From Saprospiraceae bacterium (GTDB lineage Bacteria; Bacteroidota; Bacteroidia; Chitinophagales; Saprospiraceae): a stretch of DNA of 64,000 nucleotides. How positions within the stretch are numbered: position 1 is the first letter of the stretch; each line of letters begins with the position of its first letter. Made by a program: the position numbers and the translations under genes. The DNA is taken from positions 1 through 64,000 of the forward strand of contig JAJCYH010000016.1 of the NCBI GenBank assembly GCA_029262995.1, given 5' to 3'. Positions 8,195 to 16,740 of this stretch are shown here, one piece after another. The notes under the pieces are model-generated. The model did no database searches and was not told where the DNA came from. It saw only the letters and a program-made list of their open reading frames with translations.

Positions 8195-9517
8195 ATGAGC
8201 GATTTTAAAAAACCCAAAACAAAAGAGGAGTACCTAGAAAACTTTGGACAGATCAAGCCATTAATGAATGCAACAATGGCCTATTATGAGAGTTCACGAT
8301 GCCTATTCTGCTATGATGCGCCTTGTGTTAAAGCTTGTCCCACAGGCATTGATATTCCGCTGTTTATACGCCAGATTAACAATGGCAATCTTTCTGGAGC
8401 TGCAAAGACTATTTATGAACAAAATTATTTTGGAAACACTTGCGGGAAAGTTTGCCCTACAGAAGTATTATGTGAAGGCGCTTGTGTTTACAATGAACAA
8501 GATGTCAAACCTATTGAGATTGGTCGATTACAAAACTACGCCACTGAAAAAGCGATAAAGTCGAATTTGAATTTGCCTAAAGGCCAAATAAAAAGAGATG
8601 AAAGAGTTGCAGTTATAGGAGCTGGACCAGCAGGTATATCTTGCGCTTGTGAGTTGTCTAAGCTGGGCTATCAAGTTGATGTCTTTGAATCAAAAGAAAA
8701 GGCTGGAGGTTTGGCTTTATATGGCACAGCACCATATAAAATCAGGAATGAAGAAATAGAGGATGAAATCAGTTATCTAAAAACACAATTTGGTTTTAAA
8801 TTGTATACAAACCATGCCATTTCTAATGCTTCTGATATTCAAAAACTTGAATCAAAATATGATGCTATCTTTCTGGGAGTTGGAATGGGAGGAACAAGAA
8901 ATATAAATATACCTGGAGAGGGTTTGGATAATTGTGTTGGGGCAACTGAGTTTATTGAAAGTTTGAAAATGAATCCATTGACGACAGCTATTGGGAAGAA
9001 GGTAGTCGTGCTAGGAGGAGGAAACACTGCAATGGATGCTGCTTCAGAATCAGCAAGAATGGGAGCCGATGAAGTGACATTGCTTTATCGTAGATCTAAA
9101 GATGAAATGGGTGCCTATCATTTTGAATTGGATTTGGCCAAATCAGTTGGAGTCAAAGCTGTATTCGAAGTACAAGTTCTTGAAATAATTGGAGACAGAA
9201 AAGTAGGAGGTGTAAAGTGTACTAAGACACATTCCAAGGACGGTATTCTTGAGAATGTTAATGGAAGTGAATTCACGATCGATTGTGATATGCTTATTAA
9301 GGCAACTGGACAGCAGAAGTATACCCCGTTGCTAGATTTAATTCCGTTAAATTATGATCGAGTAGGGCGAATCACTACTAACAATAATTTCCAATGCAGC
9401 AATCCTAAATATTTTGCTGGCGGGGATGCATTGAATGGAGGAGCCGAAGTCGTTAATGCTTGTGAGGAAGCAAAGAAGGCAGCAATTGAAATAGACAGTT
9501 TTCTACAACACAAATAA
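8195..9517 (+). CDS. preT: NAD(P)-dependent dihydropyrimidine dehydrogenase, PreT subunit
   Basis: A 440-residue flavoprotein of the glutamate-synthase small-subunit type. The N-terminal part carries two iron-sulfur cysteine groups: Cys36, 39, 44, 48 and Cys83, 87, 93, 97. An FAD-binding VIGAGPAGISC motif starts near residue 139 and an NAD(P)-binding VVLGGGNTAMDAA motif lies in the second half. PreT accepts electrons from NAD(P)H and passes them to PreA. The N-terminal position of the cluster domain matches the N-terminal region of the single-chain animal enzyme. The gene lies 5 bases after the ureidopropionase and 5 bases before preA. Taken alone it could be a GltD-like protein; the partner gene settles the assignment. 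Confidence 0.93.
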   Translation: MSDFKKPKTKEEYLENFGQIKPLMNATMAYYESSRCLFCYDAPCVKACPTGIDIPLFIRQINNGNLSGAAKTIYEQNYFGNTCGKVCPTEVLCEGACVYNEQDVKPIEIGRLQNYATEKAIKSNLNLPKGQIKRDERVAVIGAGPAGISCACELSKLGYQVDVFESKEKAGGLALYGTAPYKIRNEEIEDEISYLKTQFGFKLYTNHAISNASDIQKLESKYDAIFLGVGMGGTRNINIPGEGLDNCVGATEFIESLKMNPLTTAIGKKVVVLGGGNTAMDAASESARMGADEVTLLYRRSKDEMGAYHFELDLAKSVGVKAVFEVQVLEIIGDRKVGGVKCTKTHSKDGILENVNGSEFTIDCDMLIKATGQQKYTPLLDLIPLNYDRVGRITTNNNFQCSNPKYFAGGDALNGGAEVVNACEEAKKAAIEIDSFLQHK

Positions 9518-9522
9518 TTGAA

Positions 9523-10860
9523 ATGGCAGACTTAAGAACAAATCTTGCAGGAATCAAATCACCTAATCCGTTTTGGTTGGCCTCGGCACCACCAACGAAT
9601 TCAGGCTACCAGATAATGAGAGCATTTGATGCTGGATGGGGTGGAGCCGTATGGAAGACACTAGGGGTACCTGTTATCAACACGTCAAGCCGTTATGGAG
9701 CTGTTAATTATCGGGATAACCGCATGATTGGATTTAATAATATTGAATTGATAACCGACCGACCTCTTTCTGATAATCTAAGGGAAATCGAGGAAGTGAA
9801 AAAGCACTTTCCTGATCATGCAGTAATTGCATCTTTGATGGTACAAACTAAAGAAGAGTGGCATTCAATTGTAAAGGATGTTCAGAACGCAGGAGTTGAT
9901 GGCATAGAATTAAACTTTGGCTGTCCTCATGGCATGTGTGAACGAGGAATGGGATCTGCAGTTGGTCAGGAACCAGCCGTGTTAGAGACCATAACTTCAT
10001 GGGTAATGGAAGTTGCAAATGTACCTGTAATCGTTAAATTAACGCCAAACATAACGGATATCACGGAGCCTGCAATGGGAGCGGTAAGAGGAGGAGCTAA
10101 TGCTATCTCTTTGATCAATACCATCCAAAGTATTATAGGCGTTGACATCGACAATTTTGTTCCTTATCCCAATGTCGATGGTAAAAGTTCTAATGGTGGC
10201 TACTGTGGTCCTGCAGTAAAACCGATTGCACTTAACATGCTAAAAAACTGTGCAAAACATGAGGGAATGACAATTCCTATTTCTGGAATTGGAGGTGTTG
10301 AAAATTGGCGCGATGCAGTAGAGTTTATTTTATTAGGGGCAAGTTCAGTGCAGGTATGTACTGCAGTAATGCACTATGGTTTTGGTATTGTTCGAGATAT
10401 GATATCAGGATTAGAGCAATATATGGATGATAAAGCATTCAAGACTTTAAATGACTTCAGAGGGAAATCACTTCAGAATGTAAAAAATTGGCAGCATTTG
10501 AATTTGGAATATAAAGTTATTGCAGAGATTGATTCTGATAAATGCATTGGCTGTCAATTATGTTATATCGCTTGTGAGGATGGAGCACATCAGGCTATTG
10601 CATTGCCAAAGAGTGTTGACATCCGTGTACCGGAAATTATTGAAAAAAATTGTGTTGGATGCAACCTTTGTTCGCTGGTATGTCCAGTTGAAGAATGCAT
10701 TACTATGGTACGAAAAGATGATGGAAGTAAATATGAAACCTGGGAAGATTACAATGATATGGGTAAAGCACCTACCACATTTGAAGATGAGCGTGCTGGA
10801 GGAAAACATCATTGGGTGCCAGCTCCAACAGATGCCTTAAAGAACAATAATCACAACTAA
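9523..10860 (+). CDS. preA: NAD(P)-dependent dihydropyrimidine dehydrogenase, PreA subunit
   Basis: A 445-residue protein with an FMN-binding dihydroorotate-dehydrogenase-like barrel (about 1-320) and a C-terminal ferredoxin domain with two 4Fe-4S motifs: Cys341, 344, 347, 351 and Cys377, 380, 383, 387. It reduces uracil or thymine to the dihydro form with electrons from PreT. The catalytic loop region reads CPHGMCERGMGSAVGQ (134-149). At the place where, from memory, pig DPD has its active-site Cys671 (LACGQ), this protein has Val147; Cys139 and Cys228 (GGYCGPAVKP) are nearby in sequence. E. coli PreA, as I recall it, also has Val there, so this may be usual for two-subunit enzymes. Confidence 0.93.
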   Translation: MADLRTNLAGIKSPNPFWLASAPPTNSGYQIMRAFDAGWGGAVWKTLGVPVINTSSRYGAVNYRDNRMIGFNNIELITDRPLSDNLREIEEVKKHFPDHAVIASLMVQTKEEWHSIVKDVQNAGVDGIELNFGCPHGMCERGMGSAVGQEPAVLETITSWVMEVANVPVIVKLTPNITDITEPAMGAVRGGANAISLINTIQSIIGVDIDNFVPYPNVDGKSSNGGYCGPAVKPIALNMLKNCAKHEGMTIPISGIGGVENWRDAVEFILLGASSVQVCTAVMHYGFGIVRDMISGLEQYMDDKAFKTLNDFRGKSLQNVKNWQHLNLEYKVIAEIDSDKCIGCQLCYIACEDGAHQAIALPKSVDIRVPEIIEKNCVGCNLCSLVCPVEECITMVRKDDGSKYETWEDYNDMGKAPTTFEDERAGGKHHWVPAPTDALKNNNHN

Positions 10861-10866
10861 GAATAT

Positions 10867-11304
10867 ATGGATGATTTTATGCAGGCAGCAATAGAAGAAG
10901 CTAAGAAAGGCATGGCTAATGGAGGCATTCCAATTGGAAGCGTGCTTGTACATAATAATGAAATAATTGGAAGAGGACATAACCAGAGAGTTCAAAAGGG
11001 AAGCACAGTATTGCATGGTGAAATGGATGCTTTGGAAAACGCAGGACGTTTGCCTGCCTCTGTGTATAGAGAATGCATTATTTATACAACCTTGTCACCA
11101 TGCCCAATGTGTAGCGGTGCGATATTGCTTTATGAAATTCCTAAAGTAATCATTGGAGAAAACCAAAATTTTTTAGGAGCCGAAAATTACTTAAAAGAGA
11201 AAGGTGTAGAATTAGTTGTTTTGCAGGATAAAGAATGCCTATCTATGATGTCTTCATTCATTGAACGTAATCCCCAATTATGGAATGAAGATATTGGTGA
11301 GTAG
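10867..11304 (+). CDS. Yeast FCY1-type cytosine deaminase
   Basis: A 145-residue zinc-dependent deaminase of the cytidine/deoxycytidylate deaminase fold. Zinc ligands and proton shuttle are HGE (His50, Glu52) and PCPMC (Cys79, Cys82). The similarity to Saccharomyces cytosine deaminase Fcy1, recalled from memory, runs over the whole length: GGxPIGxxLxxN near the start, RGHNxRxQKGS, LHGE, LENxGRL, YTTLSPC, GENxNF, and the same C-terminal EDIGE tail that covers the active site. This is far closer than to E. coli CodA, an unrelated amidohydrolase. It would turn cytosine into uracil for PreTA. It is the last gene of the operon, 6 bases after preA. A guanine- or tRNA-adenosine-type deaminase is the alternative, but the tail favours cytosine. 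Confidence 0.85.
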   Translation: MDDFMQAAIEEAKKGMANGGIPIGSVLVHNNEIIGRGHNQRVQKGSTVLHGEMDALENAGRLPASVYRECIIYTTLSPCPMCSGAILLYEIPKVIIGENQNFLGAENYLKEKGVELVVLQDKECLSMMSSFIERNPQLWNEDIGE

Positions 11305-11371
11305 AATTAGATTTGATCATTAGTATCTAATATTTACTATTTAAATTAATACCTTAGAAAAAAACAAGATC

Positions 11372-11980
11372 ATGAAAACAATCTTATTATTTGTAGCAAT
11401 TATTTTTGCATTAAATTCAATTATATATACCCAAAGCATTGTTGATATGAAGGCTGAAGGAATTGTCTTTCCGAAATTAACTAATACTCAGAGAAATGCT
11501 TTGTCAGCAGATGAAGGGCAAGTCATATACAACACAACAAGTAAAAAATTAAACATTTATGATATAGGCACATCTACTTATCGGTGGGATGATGTTTATG
11601 CAACAAATGGTACCAAAAACACATCAGACAGACGATTTAAGGAAAACATTGAACCTATACCATATGGATTGTCTGAAATACTTAAATTAAACCTTATAAA
11701 ATTTCAATGGATTGACAACAAAGATGAAGCCTTCAAATTGGGTTTGATAGCACAGGAATTACAACCACTAATATCGAAAGTTGTAAAGACATATGATTTT
11801 GAGGTTTCTGAAAAAGACGGGAGCTTTAAAAGAGTTGAGCTTGATAAGCTAGGCGTATATTATTCAGACTTAATACCAGTCTTGATAAAAGGAATGCAAG
11901 AGCAACATGAATTAATTATTGATCTTGAACAAAATGTTAAAGCATTTAGCGCACAAATTAAAATACTTAAGAAAGGGTGA
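11372..11980 (+). CDS. Short secreted protein with S74 intramolecular chaperone domain
   Basis: A 202-residue protein with an N-terminal signal peptide (about 1-21, ending IYTQS), a short stretch with LTNTQRNAL and EGQVIYNTTSKKLNIYD of the kind seen at the start of Bacteroidota tail-fibre-like surface proteins, and an S74 (endosialidase chaperone) domain from about residue 84 to the end. The autocleavage dyad of that family, Ser and Lys five residues apart, is present in TSDRRFKENI (Ser85, Lys90). The C-terminal ~40 residues look coiled-coil. In phage spikes the chaperone folds a long trimeric beta-helix and then cuts itself off; here only about 60 residues precede the cut site. Target and role are unknown. 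It starts 67 bases after the operon and may be a separate transcript. Confidence 0.8.
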   Translation: MKTILLFVAIIFALNSIIYTQSIVDMKAEGIVFPKLTNTQRNALSADEGQVIYNTTSKKLNIYDIGTSTYRWDDVYATNGTKNTSDRRFKENIEPIPYGLSEILKLNLIKFQWIDNKDEAFKLGLIAQELQPLISKVVKTYDFEVSEKDGSFKRVELDKLGVYYSDLIPVLIKGMQEQHELIIDLEQNVKAFSAQIKILKKG

Positions 11981-11998
11981 AACACTTGTCTTAAGTAT
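11963..11998. terminator. Hairpin over the stop codon of the S74 gene
   Basis: ATACTTAAGA and TCTTAAGTAT (10 bp, perfect) face each other across a 16-base loop that includes the TGA stop of the S74 gene. There is no strong T-run after it, so terminator function is possible but not clear. Confidence 0.4.
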
Positions 11999-12055
11999 AC
12001 TTCTGTTTAAATGTTGAAATTCTTTTTATTTTAGGGTTTCTAATAAAACACTAAT

Positions 12056-13645
12056 ATGTTGGCAATACTGTCCTTTTTAGGATTTACCTTACTTGTGGGC
12101 GTTATTTCTTATTATGCTACCCGATCTACTGACGAAGCAACTGCTGATGGCTATTTTCTTGGTGGACGAAGTTTAACAGCAGGCGTAATTGCAGGTTCCT
12201 TATTATTGACGAATCTATCTACAGAACAGATTGTAGGGCTAAATGGTCAAGCTTTTACTGAAGGAATTCTTGTCATGTGTTGGGAAACACTAGCAGCAAT
12301 AGCAATGGTTGTTACTGCATTGTTTTTATTGCCACGATACCTTAAAGGAGGCATTACAACTGTTCCACAGTTTTTAGAAGATAGATATGACACAATGACT
12401 AAGACAATAGCTTCTGGGTTATTCCTATCAGGTTATGTGGTTGTATTGTTGCCAATTGTCTTGTATTCTGGCTCACTAGCTATTGTTACAATGTTTGATG
12501 TTCCTGAAAACCTCGGGATTTCGCACTCTACTTCGATTTGGGTTTGTGTTTGGGGGATTGGAATTATTGGATCAATATATGCCATTTTTGGCGGGCTTAA
12601 AGCTGTTGCTGTATCTGATACTATTAATGCTATTGGACTGTTGATTGGTGGATTGTTGATTCCAATATTTGGACTCCAATATATTGGAGATGGATCCATT
12701 ATGACAGGAATCTCGAACCTATATCATGATGCTCCAGAAAGGTTTAATGCCATTGGAGACGGCAATGCTTCCGTTCCGTTTTCTACGATATTCACTGGAA
12801 TGATGTTGGTACAATTGTTTTATTGGGGAACAAATCAAGCAATAATTCAGAGAGCCTTAGCGGCAAAAAACCTGAAAGAAGGACAAAAGGGTTTGCTCTT
12901 AGCAGCATGTATAAAAATATTAGGGCCACTTATTCTCGTTATTCCGGGGATGATCGCATTTTATATTTTCAAAGGAGAGTTGGATATCCCGGATCAGGCT
13001 TATCCAATGTTGGTTAAAACTGTTTTACCAGTAGCTTTTGTAGGGTTTTTTGCTGCAGTTTTATTTGGGGCCATTTTAAGTTCCTTTAATAGTGCATTGA
13101 ATAGTTCGGTTACGCTTTTTGGCTTGGACATCTATAAAGAACATATCAATAAAGATGCTTCTGAAGAAATGATTGTAAAATATGGCAAACGCTTTGGAAT
13201 CTTATTGGCATTGTTTTCTATGTTTATTGCGCCATTGATAGCTAATGCTCCAGATGGTCTATTCGGATATCTCCAAGAGGTTAATGGCTGCTACAGTATC
13301 CCAATACTTACAATTATTATTGTTGGCTATTTAACAAGATATGTTCCCGCCATTGCTGCCAAGATTGCTATTGTGCTTGGTGCGGTATTATATTTTATTT
13401 CACAGTTTATATTAAAACCCTACGTTTTTGGTGAAGAGAATTATCCTCACTTTTTGCACGTAATGGCCATTCTATTTGTAATGAACATTTGTATTATGTT
13501 GATCATAGGTAAAATCAAACCAAGAGAACAGGCTTTTGAATTGAATTATTCTGAGCAAGTTGACATAAGCCCTTACCCATATGCAAAAGTAGTCGGTGGC
13601 GTGGTTGTTGTTATCGTTATATTAAGTTATCTCTACTTTTCATAA
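12056..13645 (+). CDS. Sodium:solute symporter (SLC5/SSS family)
   Basis: A 529-residue membrane protein with about 13-14 hydrophobic segments. The first helix is followed by the SSS hallmark DGYFLGGRSLTAG, and a conserved LSTEQIVGLNGQAF segment forms the usual second helix region. The family couples Na+ entry to uptake of sugars, myo-inositol, amino acids, sialic acid or nucleosides. The pattern NQAIIQRALAAKNLKEGQKG and the late helix with SSFNSALNSSVTLFGLDIYK are typical of the sugar/inositol branch (SglT-like), but the substrate cannot be told from sequence. It sits between the S74 gene and a VCBS lipoprotein gene; there is no sugar-catabolic gene next to it. Confidence 0.88.
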   Translation: MLAILSFLGFTLLVGVISYYATRSTDEATADGYFLGGRSLTAGVIAGSLLLTNLSTEQIVGLNGQAFTEGILVMCWETLAAIAMVVTALFLLPRYLKGGITTVPQFLEDRYDTMTKTIASGLFLSGYVVVLLPIVLYSGSLAIVTMFDVPENLGISHSTSIWVCVWGIGIIGSIYAIFGGLKAVAVSDTINAIGLLIGGLLIPIFGLQYIGDGSIMTGISNLYHDAPERFNAIGDGNASVPFSTIFTGMMLVQLFYWGTNQAIIQRALAAKNLKEGQKGLLLAACIKILGPLILVIPGMIAFYIFKGELDIPDQAYPMLVKTVLPVAFVGFFAAVLFGAILSSFNSALNSSVTLFGLDIYKEHINKDASEEMIVKYGKRFGILLALFSMFIAPLIANAPDGLFGYLQEVNGCYSIPILTIIIVGYLTRYVPAIAAKIAIVLGAVLYFISQFILKPYVFGEENYPHFLHVMAILFVMNICIMLIIGKIKPREQAFELNYSEQVDISPYPYAKVVGGVVVVIVILSYLYFS

Positions 13646-13746
13646 TTTAGGTTTGCAAATAAACGGTTATGATTATTTATGGTCTTCAGACATATTATAA
13701 TTCAACGTATCAGGGGGAAAGTCTTTGTTGTAAATACTAATACTAA

Positions 13747-15312
13747 ATGTTAAAATACAAATTATATATTCTGATTAGCTTAAGTCTTATTGTGATATCA
13801 TGTGAAACAAAAGACCAAAAGAATATAGAAAACCTCAAGCATTCATTTAAGGAACTATGGCTTGATAAAACAGAGGTGTATTTACCACAAACCAGTGAAT
13901 GGACTAATCGTGTGGAAGTAGCTGATCTAAATGGGGATGGAATGGTTGACTTACTATTTGCAAATGGTGGAAATTATTCTGAATCGGGTATTCCAGAGTC
14001 ATGTCGTGTTTTTCTCAACAATGGTCCAGATAAAATGTTTGATGAGATTACCGATCAAGTTTTTTCTGATAAGAAGTTTTTATCAAGAGTTATAAAAGTT
14101 CAAGACATAAACCAAGATAATATTCCTGATATAATTGTTGGAACCACATATCAATCGCAAAGCCAATTATATATCGGCATAGGAAATGGTAAGTTCATAA
14201 ACAGTACAAAATCTAATTTTCCAGATAGGATTGCTAGTGTTGGAGACCTAGAGTTAGGGGATGTGGATAACGACGGAGATTTAGATATGGTTCTTGCTGA
14301 TTGGGGACCAGGTAGTAATATGAATAACCAAGGTGGAAGAACTATGCTTTGGTTGAATGATGGGCAAGGATTATTTACAGATGTTACGTCTCAACAAATG
14401 CCAGAACTTTTAATCCAATTTTCTTGGGATATAGAATTTTTTGATTTTGATAATGATTTTGATTTAGACATTGCAATTTCTTGTAAAAGATGTGCAACAA
14501 GTAGAATTTTTGAAAATGATGGTAAAGGAAATTTTAAAGATAAAAGATTACTACCAGCGTACACCAATAATTATGAACTTGAGCCAATGGATATTAATAA
14601 TGACGGATTCCTTGATTTATTGACAGTCAATGATGGCGAAATTGTTAAAGGTAAATCCTATTCCAGAAGGGAGCATGTGTTTTTAAACATTGACGGAGAG
14701 AAATTTATAGATGCTACCGATAGCCTTTGGTTGGATTCCGACAATATTGGAGAAGATGATAATAATATAGTTTTTTTGGATTATGACTCTGATGGAGATC
14801 CTGACTTTATTTTAAGCTCTCTCACAGGAGAAGATAGGTTGTTGGTTAATGATGGAAAAGGAACGTTTAAGCTAATTCAGCCAGTGCTTAAAGGTAAACC
14901 AACACCATTAACATTATCTCTTATGCTAGCTGATATAAATGACGATAATAAGTTGGATATTATTATGGGGCAAGGTGAAGGTCAAGAAGGAATTGAGGAA
15001 CGAATTTTTATTGGGAATAATATATTGCCAGATACTTCACCACCGATAATTTCTCATTTAAAGGTTGATGAAGATATTGAAACAGAACTTATAACTTTAT
15101 TTGCTAGAATTCACGACAATAAGAGTCCTAGTATGCCACAAGACTGGAAATCTGTTGAAGTAGTATCGGAGGATATGAACTTGTCTATTCCAATGAATTG
15201 GTATGGTGAATATTTGTGGGTAGCGAAAATAAAGAAGTCTGATTATACTGACGGATTAAAGATATGTGCTACTGATTATTCGGGAAATATGAGAATCAAG
15301 GAGATTAAATAA
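13747..15312 (+). CDS. FG-GAP/VCBS repeat lipoprotein
   Basis: A 521-residue protein with a lipoprotein signal (hydrophobic residues 6-18, lipobox VISC with Cys19). It contains at least six FG-GAP/VCBS-type repeats, each with a Ca-binding-like D-x-D/N-x-DG-x-x-D motif, for example DLNGDGMVDLL, DVDNDGDLDMV and DYDSDGDPDFI. These normally build an integrin-alpha-like beta-propeller. The last ~90 residues form a separate strand-rich domain. Such lipoproteins lie in the outer membrane or on the surface of Bacteroidota, where they may bind ligands or carbohydrates. The gene faces the DUF2231/cytochrome gene tail to tail with 36 bases between them. Confidence 0.85.
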   Translation: MLKYKLYILISLSLIVISCETKDQKNIENLKHSFKELWLDKTEVYLPQTSEWTNRVEVADLNGDGMVDLLFANGGNYSESGIPESCRVFLNNGPDKMFDEITDQVFSDKKFLSRVIKVQDINQDNIPDIIVGTTYQSQSQLYIGIGNGKFINSTKSNFPDRIASVGDLELGDVDNDGDLDMVLADWGPGSNMNNQGGRTMLWLNDGQGLFTDVTSQQMPELLIQFSWDIEFFDFDNDFDLDIAISCKRCATSRIFENDGKGNFKDKRLLPAYTNNYELEPMDINNDGFLDLLTVNDGEIVKGKSYSRREHVFLNIDGEKFIDATDSLWLDSDNIGEDDNNIVFLDYDSDGDPDFILSSLTGEDRLLVNDGKGTFKLIQPVLKGKPTPLTLSLMLADINDDNKLDIIMGQGEGQEGIEERIFIGNNILPDTSPPIISHLKVDEDIETELITLFARIHDNKSPSMPQDWKSVEVVSEDMNLSIPMNWYGEYLWVAKIKKSDYTDGLKICATDYSGNMRIKEIK

Positions 15313-15348
15313 TTCTGTATTAATGAAAGCGAACTACCAGATATATTA

Positions 15349-16740
15349 TTATTGTGATAATACAGATTTGTACTCTTTAACAGGTTCGAACTTAAAGGCA
15401 GATACCACCTCAACACCGTTTTGATTAAGAGCCTTTGCCTCTTCAGGTGAAACCAAGGTATTCCAAACATAAATTCTTTTTGCGTTTGAAACTTCAAGAA
15501 TTTGTTTAAGAACTTCGTGGGTTAACTTTGTTTCATTTAGGTTTATTGACTCAAGGTTAGGATGACGTGAAACATAGTGTTTTAGTTTTTCGTTAATATT
15601 ATTTTTACTTAAATCCAATTTGCTTAAATGTGGAAAAGTAGGAAAGGAATCGAGCAAGTCATCTCTAAGCAAACAATCACTTATTTTTAGAAATGTTATT
15701 TGATTAGCTATTTTTTTAAGAGAAATAATATTGTTAATACCAATAGAATCGCCACTAAATGAAATATCTAATAAGTAATTGGTTTCTCCCAAATAATTAA
15801 CAAGAAAGTTATTTTTCTGAAGCTCATTCAGAACGTCTTTAGTAAGGCTGTCAACTTTAATTTTTTCATAATATGGTTTCGGAGAAAAATCAAGCCCATA
15901 GTCTCTCTTTACCAAATCAAGGAGCTCAGTGGTCATTGTTTCATATTTAAAATGACTTGTACTGTCTGCCCCCGATTCAATCCAGTATTTAAGCAGTTGA
16001 ATATCCGTATAGCTTAAGCTGGGCTGTCTTGGAGGCATTACTTTATCATGACTTAAAGGGAGGCTTACTCTTTTGTATAATTCACTCATTGAGGGGCTAC
16101 CCGGAACAATTGGCTTTTCGTGATTGGCATCCTTAAAGAGATTAGAGTATTTTAATAGGTTTAATCCACCGCTGTCATTTGCTGCATTGTGGCATGCGAC
16201 ACATTTATTATCAAAGAGGGGAACCAACATATCAGTATATATATTTATAGAATCTTGGTTCAAAGCCTTAATGGATTCTTGAATACTTTGATTTTTTGTC
16301 TTTAGAAAATTGGGACCGTACTTGCTTAAGTAGTCAGAACCATGAGTAAGATTTCCACCTAAGTGGCCGGTAAATGATATTATTATAAGAGTTAAAGTTG
16401 AGAAAGTAAATTTGAGTAACTTTTTATTTCGGGAGGCTGTTAATTGATATACAATTAATAGCGTAAGTAGTAATAGCGAAAGTATCCCTAAGTTTCTATG
16501 ATCATTGAGCGATTCGAATGAATAATCATTACTCAATGAAAGAAGCCAGCCAGTTAGCGCTGCTGCTAAACCAGAAAATAAACCAATACAGTAAGCAGCA
16601 AGAACTGTTTTTCTTGATGTAATAATATTCTTAAAACCAGATAATAAGAGAATCTCAAAGAGATATCCTAGGATAAACATTCCTATAGGCAAATGAACCA
16701 TTAAGGGGTGGAATCGTCCAAAAAACATTTCCCACTCCAT
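15349..16740 (-). CDS. DUF2231 membrane protein fused to cytochrome c and leucine-rich repeats
   Basis: A 463-residue three-part protein. Residues 1-130 hold four or so membrane helices of the DUF2231 type (start RFHPLMVHLPIGMF) with several histidines in or near them (His11, 16, 81, 126, 133) that could ligate heme b. Residues 165-260 hold a planctomycete-type cytochrome c domain with a CVACH heme site (Cys180-His184) and a later VMPP. Residues ~340-440 are leucine-rich repeats (LSKLDLSKNNIN, LESINLNETKLT). Its ATG overlaps the stop of the DUF1501 gene by one base (TAATG), so translation is likely coupled. It may pass electrons between the membrane and the periplasmic DUF1501/DUF1549 partners; this is inference. 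Confidence 0.82.
   Translation of the reverse strand: MEWEMFFGRFHPLMVHLPIGMFILGYLFEILLLSGFKNIITSRKTVLAAYCIGLFSGLAAALTGWLLSLSNDYSFESLNDHRNLGILSLLLLTLLIVYQLTASRNKKLLKFTFSTLTLIIISFTGHLGGNLTHGSDYLSKYGPNFLKTKNQSIQESIKALNQDSINIYTDMLVPLFDNKCVACHNAANDSGGLNLLKYSNLFKDANHEKPIVPGSPSMSELYKRVSLPLSHDKVMPPRQPSLSYTDIQLLKYWIESGADSTSHFKYETMTTELLDLVKRDYGLDFSPKPYYEKIKVDSLTKDVLNELQKNNFLVNYLGETNYLLDISFSGDSIGINNIISLKKIANQITFLKISDCLLRDDLLDSFPTFPHLSKLDLSKNNINEKLKHYVSRHPNLESINLNETKLTHEVLKQILEVSNAKRIYVWNTLVSPEEAKALNQNGVEVVSAFKFEPVKEYKSVLSQ

Noticed and set aside
11308-11315. TAGATTTG as a promoter for the S74 gene
   Set aside because: The -7 box fits, but the nearest TTG upstream is only 11 bases away, too close for the -33 element; left out as a feature.
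1157-12633. 16-base identity GATACTATTAATGCTA between the leader at ~1158 and the symporter gene at ~12617
   Set aside because: The second copy is coding (SDTINA); a match of this length can arise by chance in 64 kb of AT-rich DNA.
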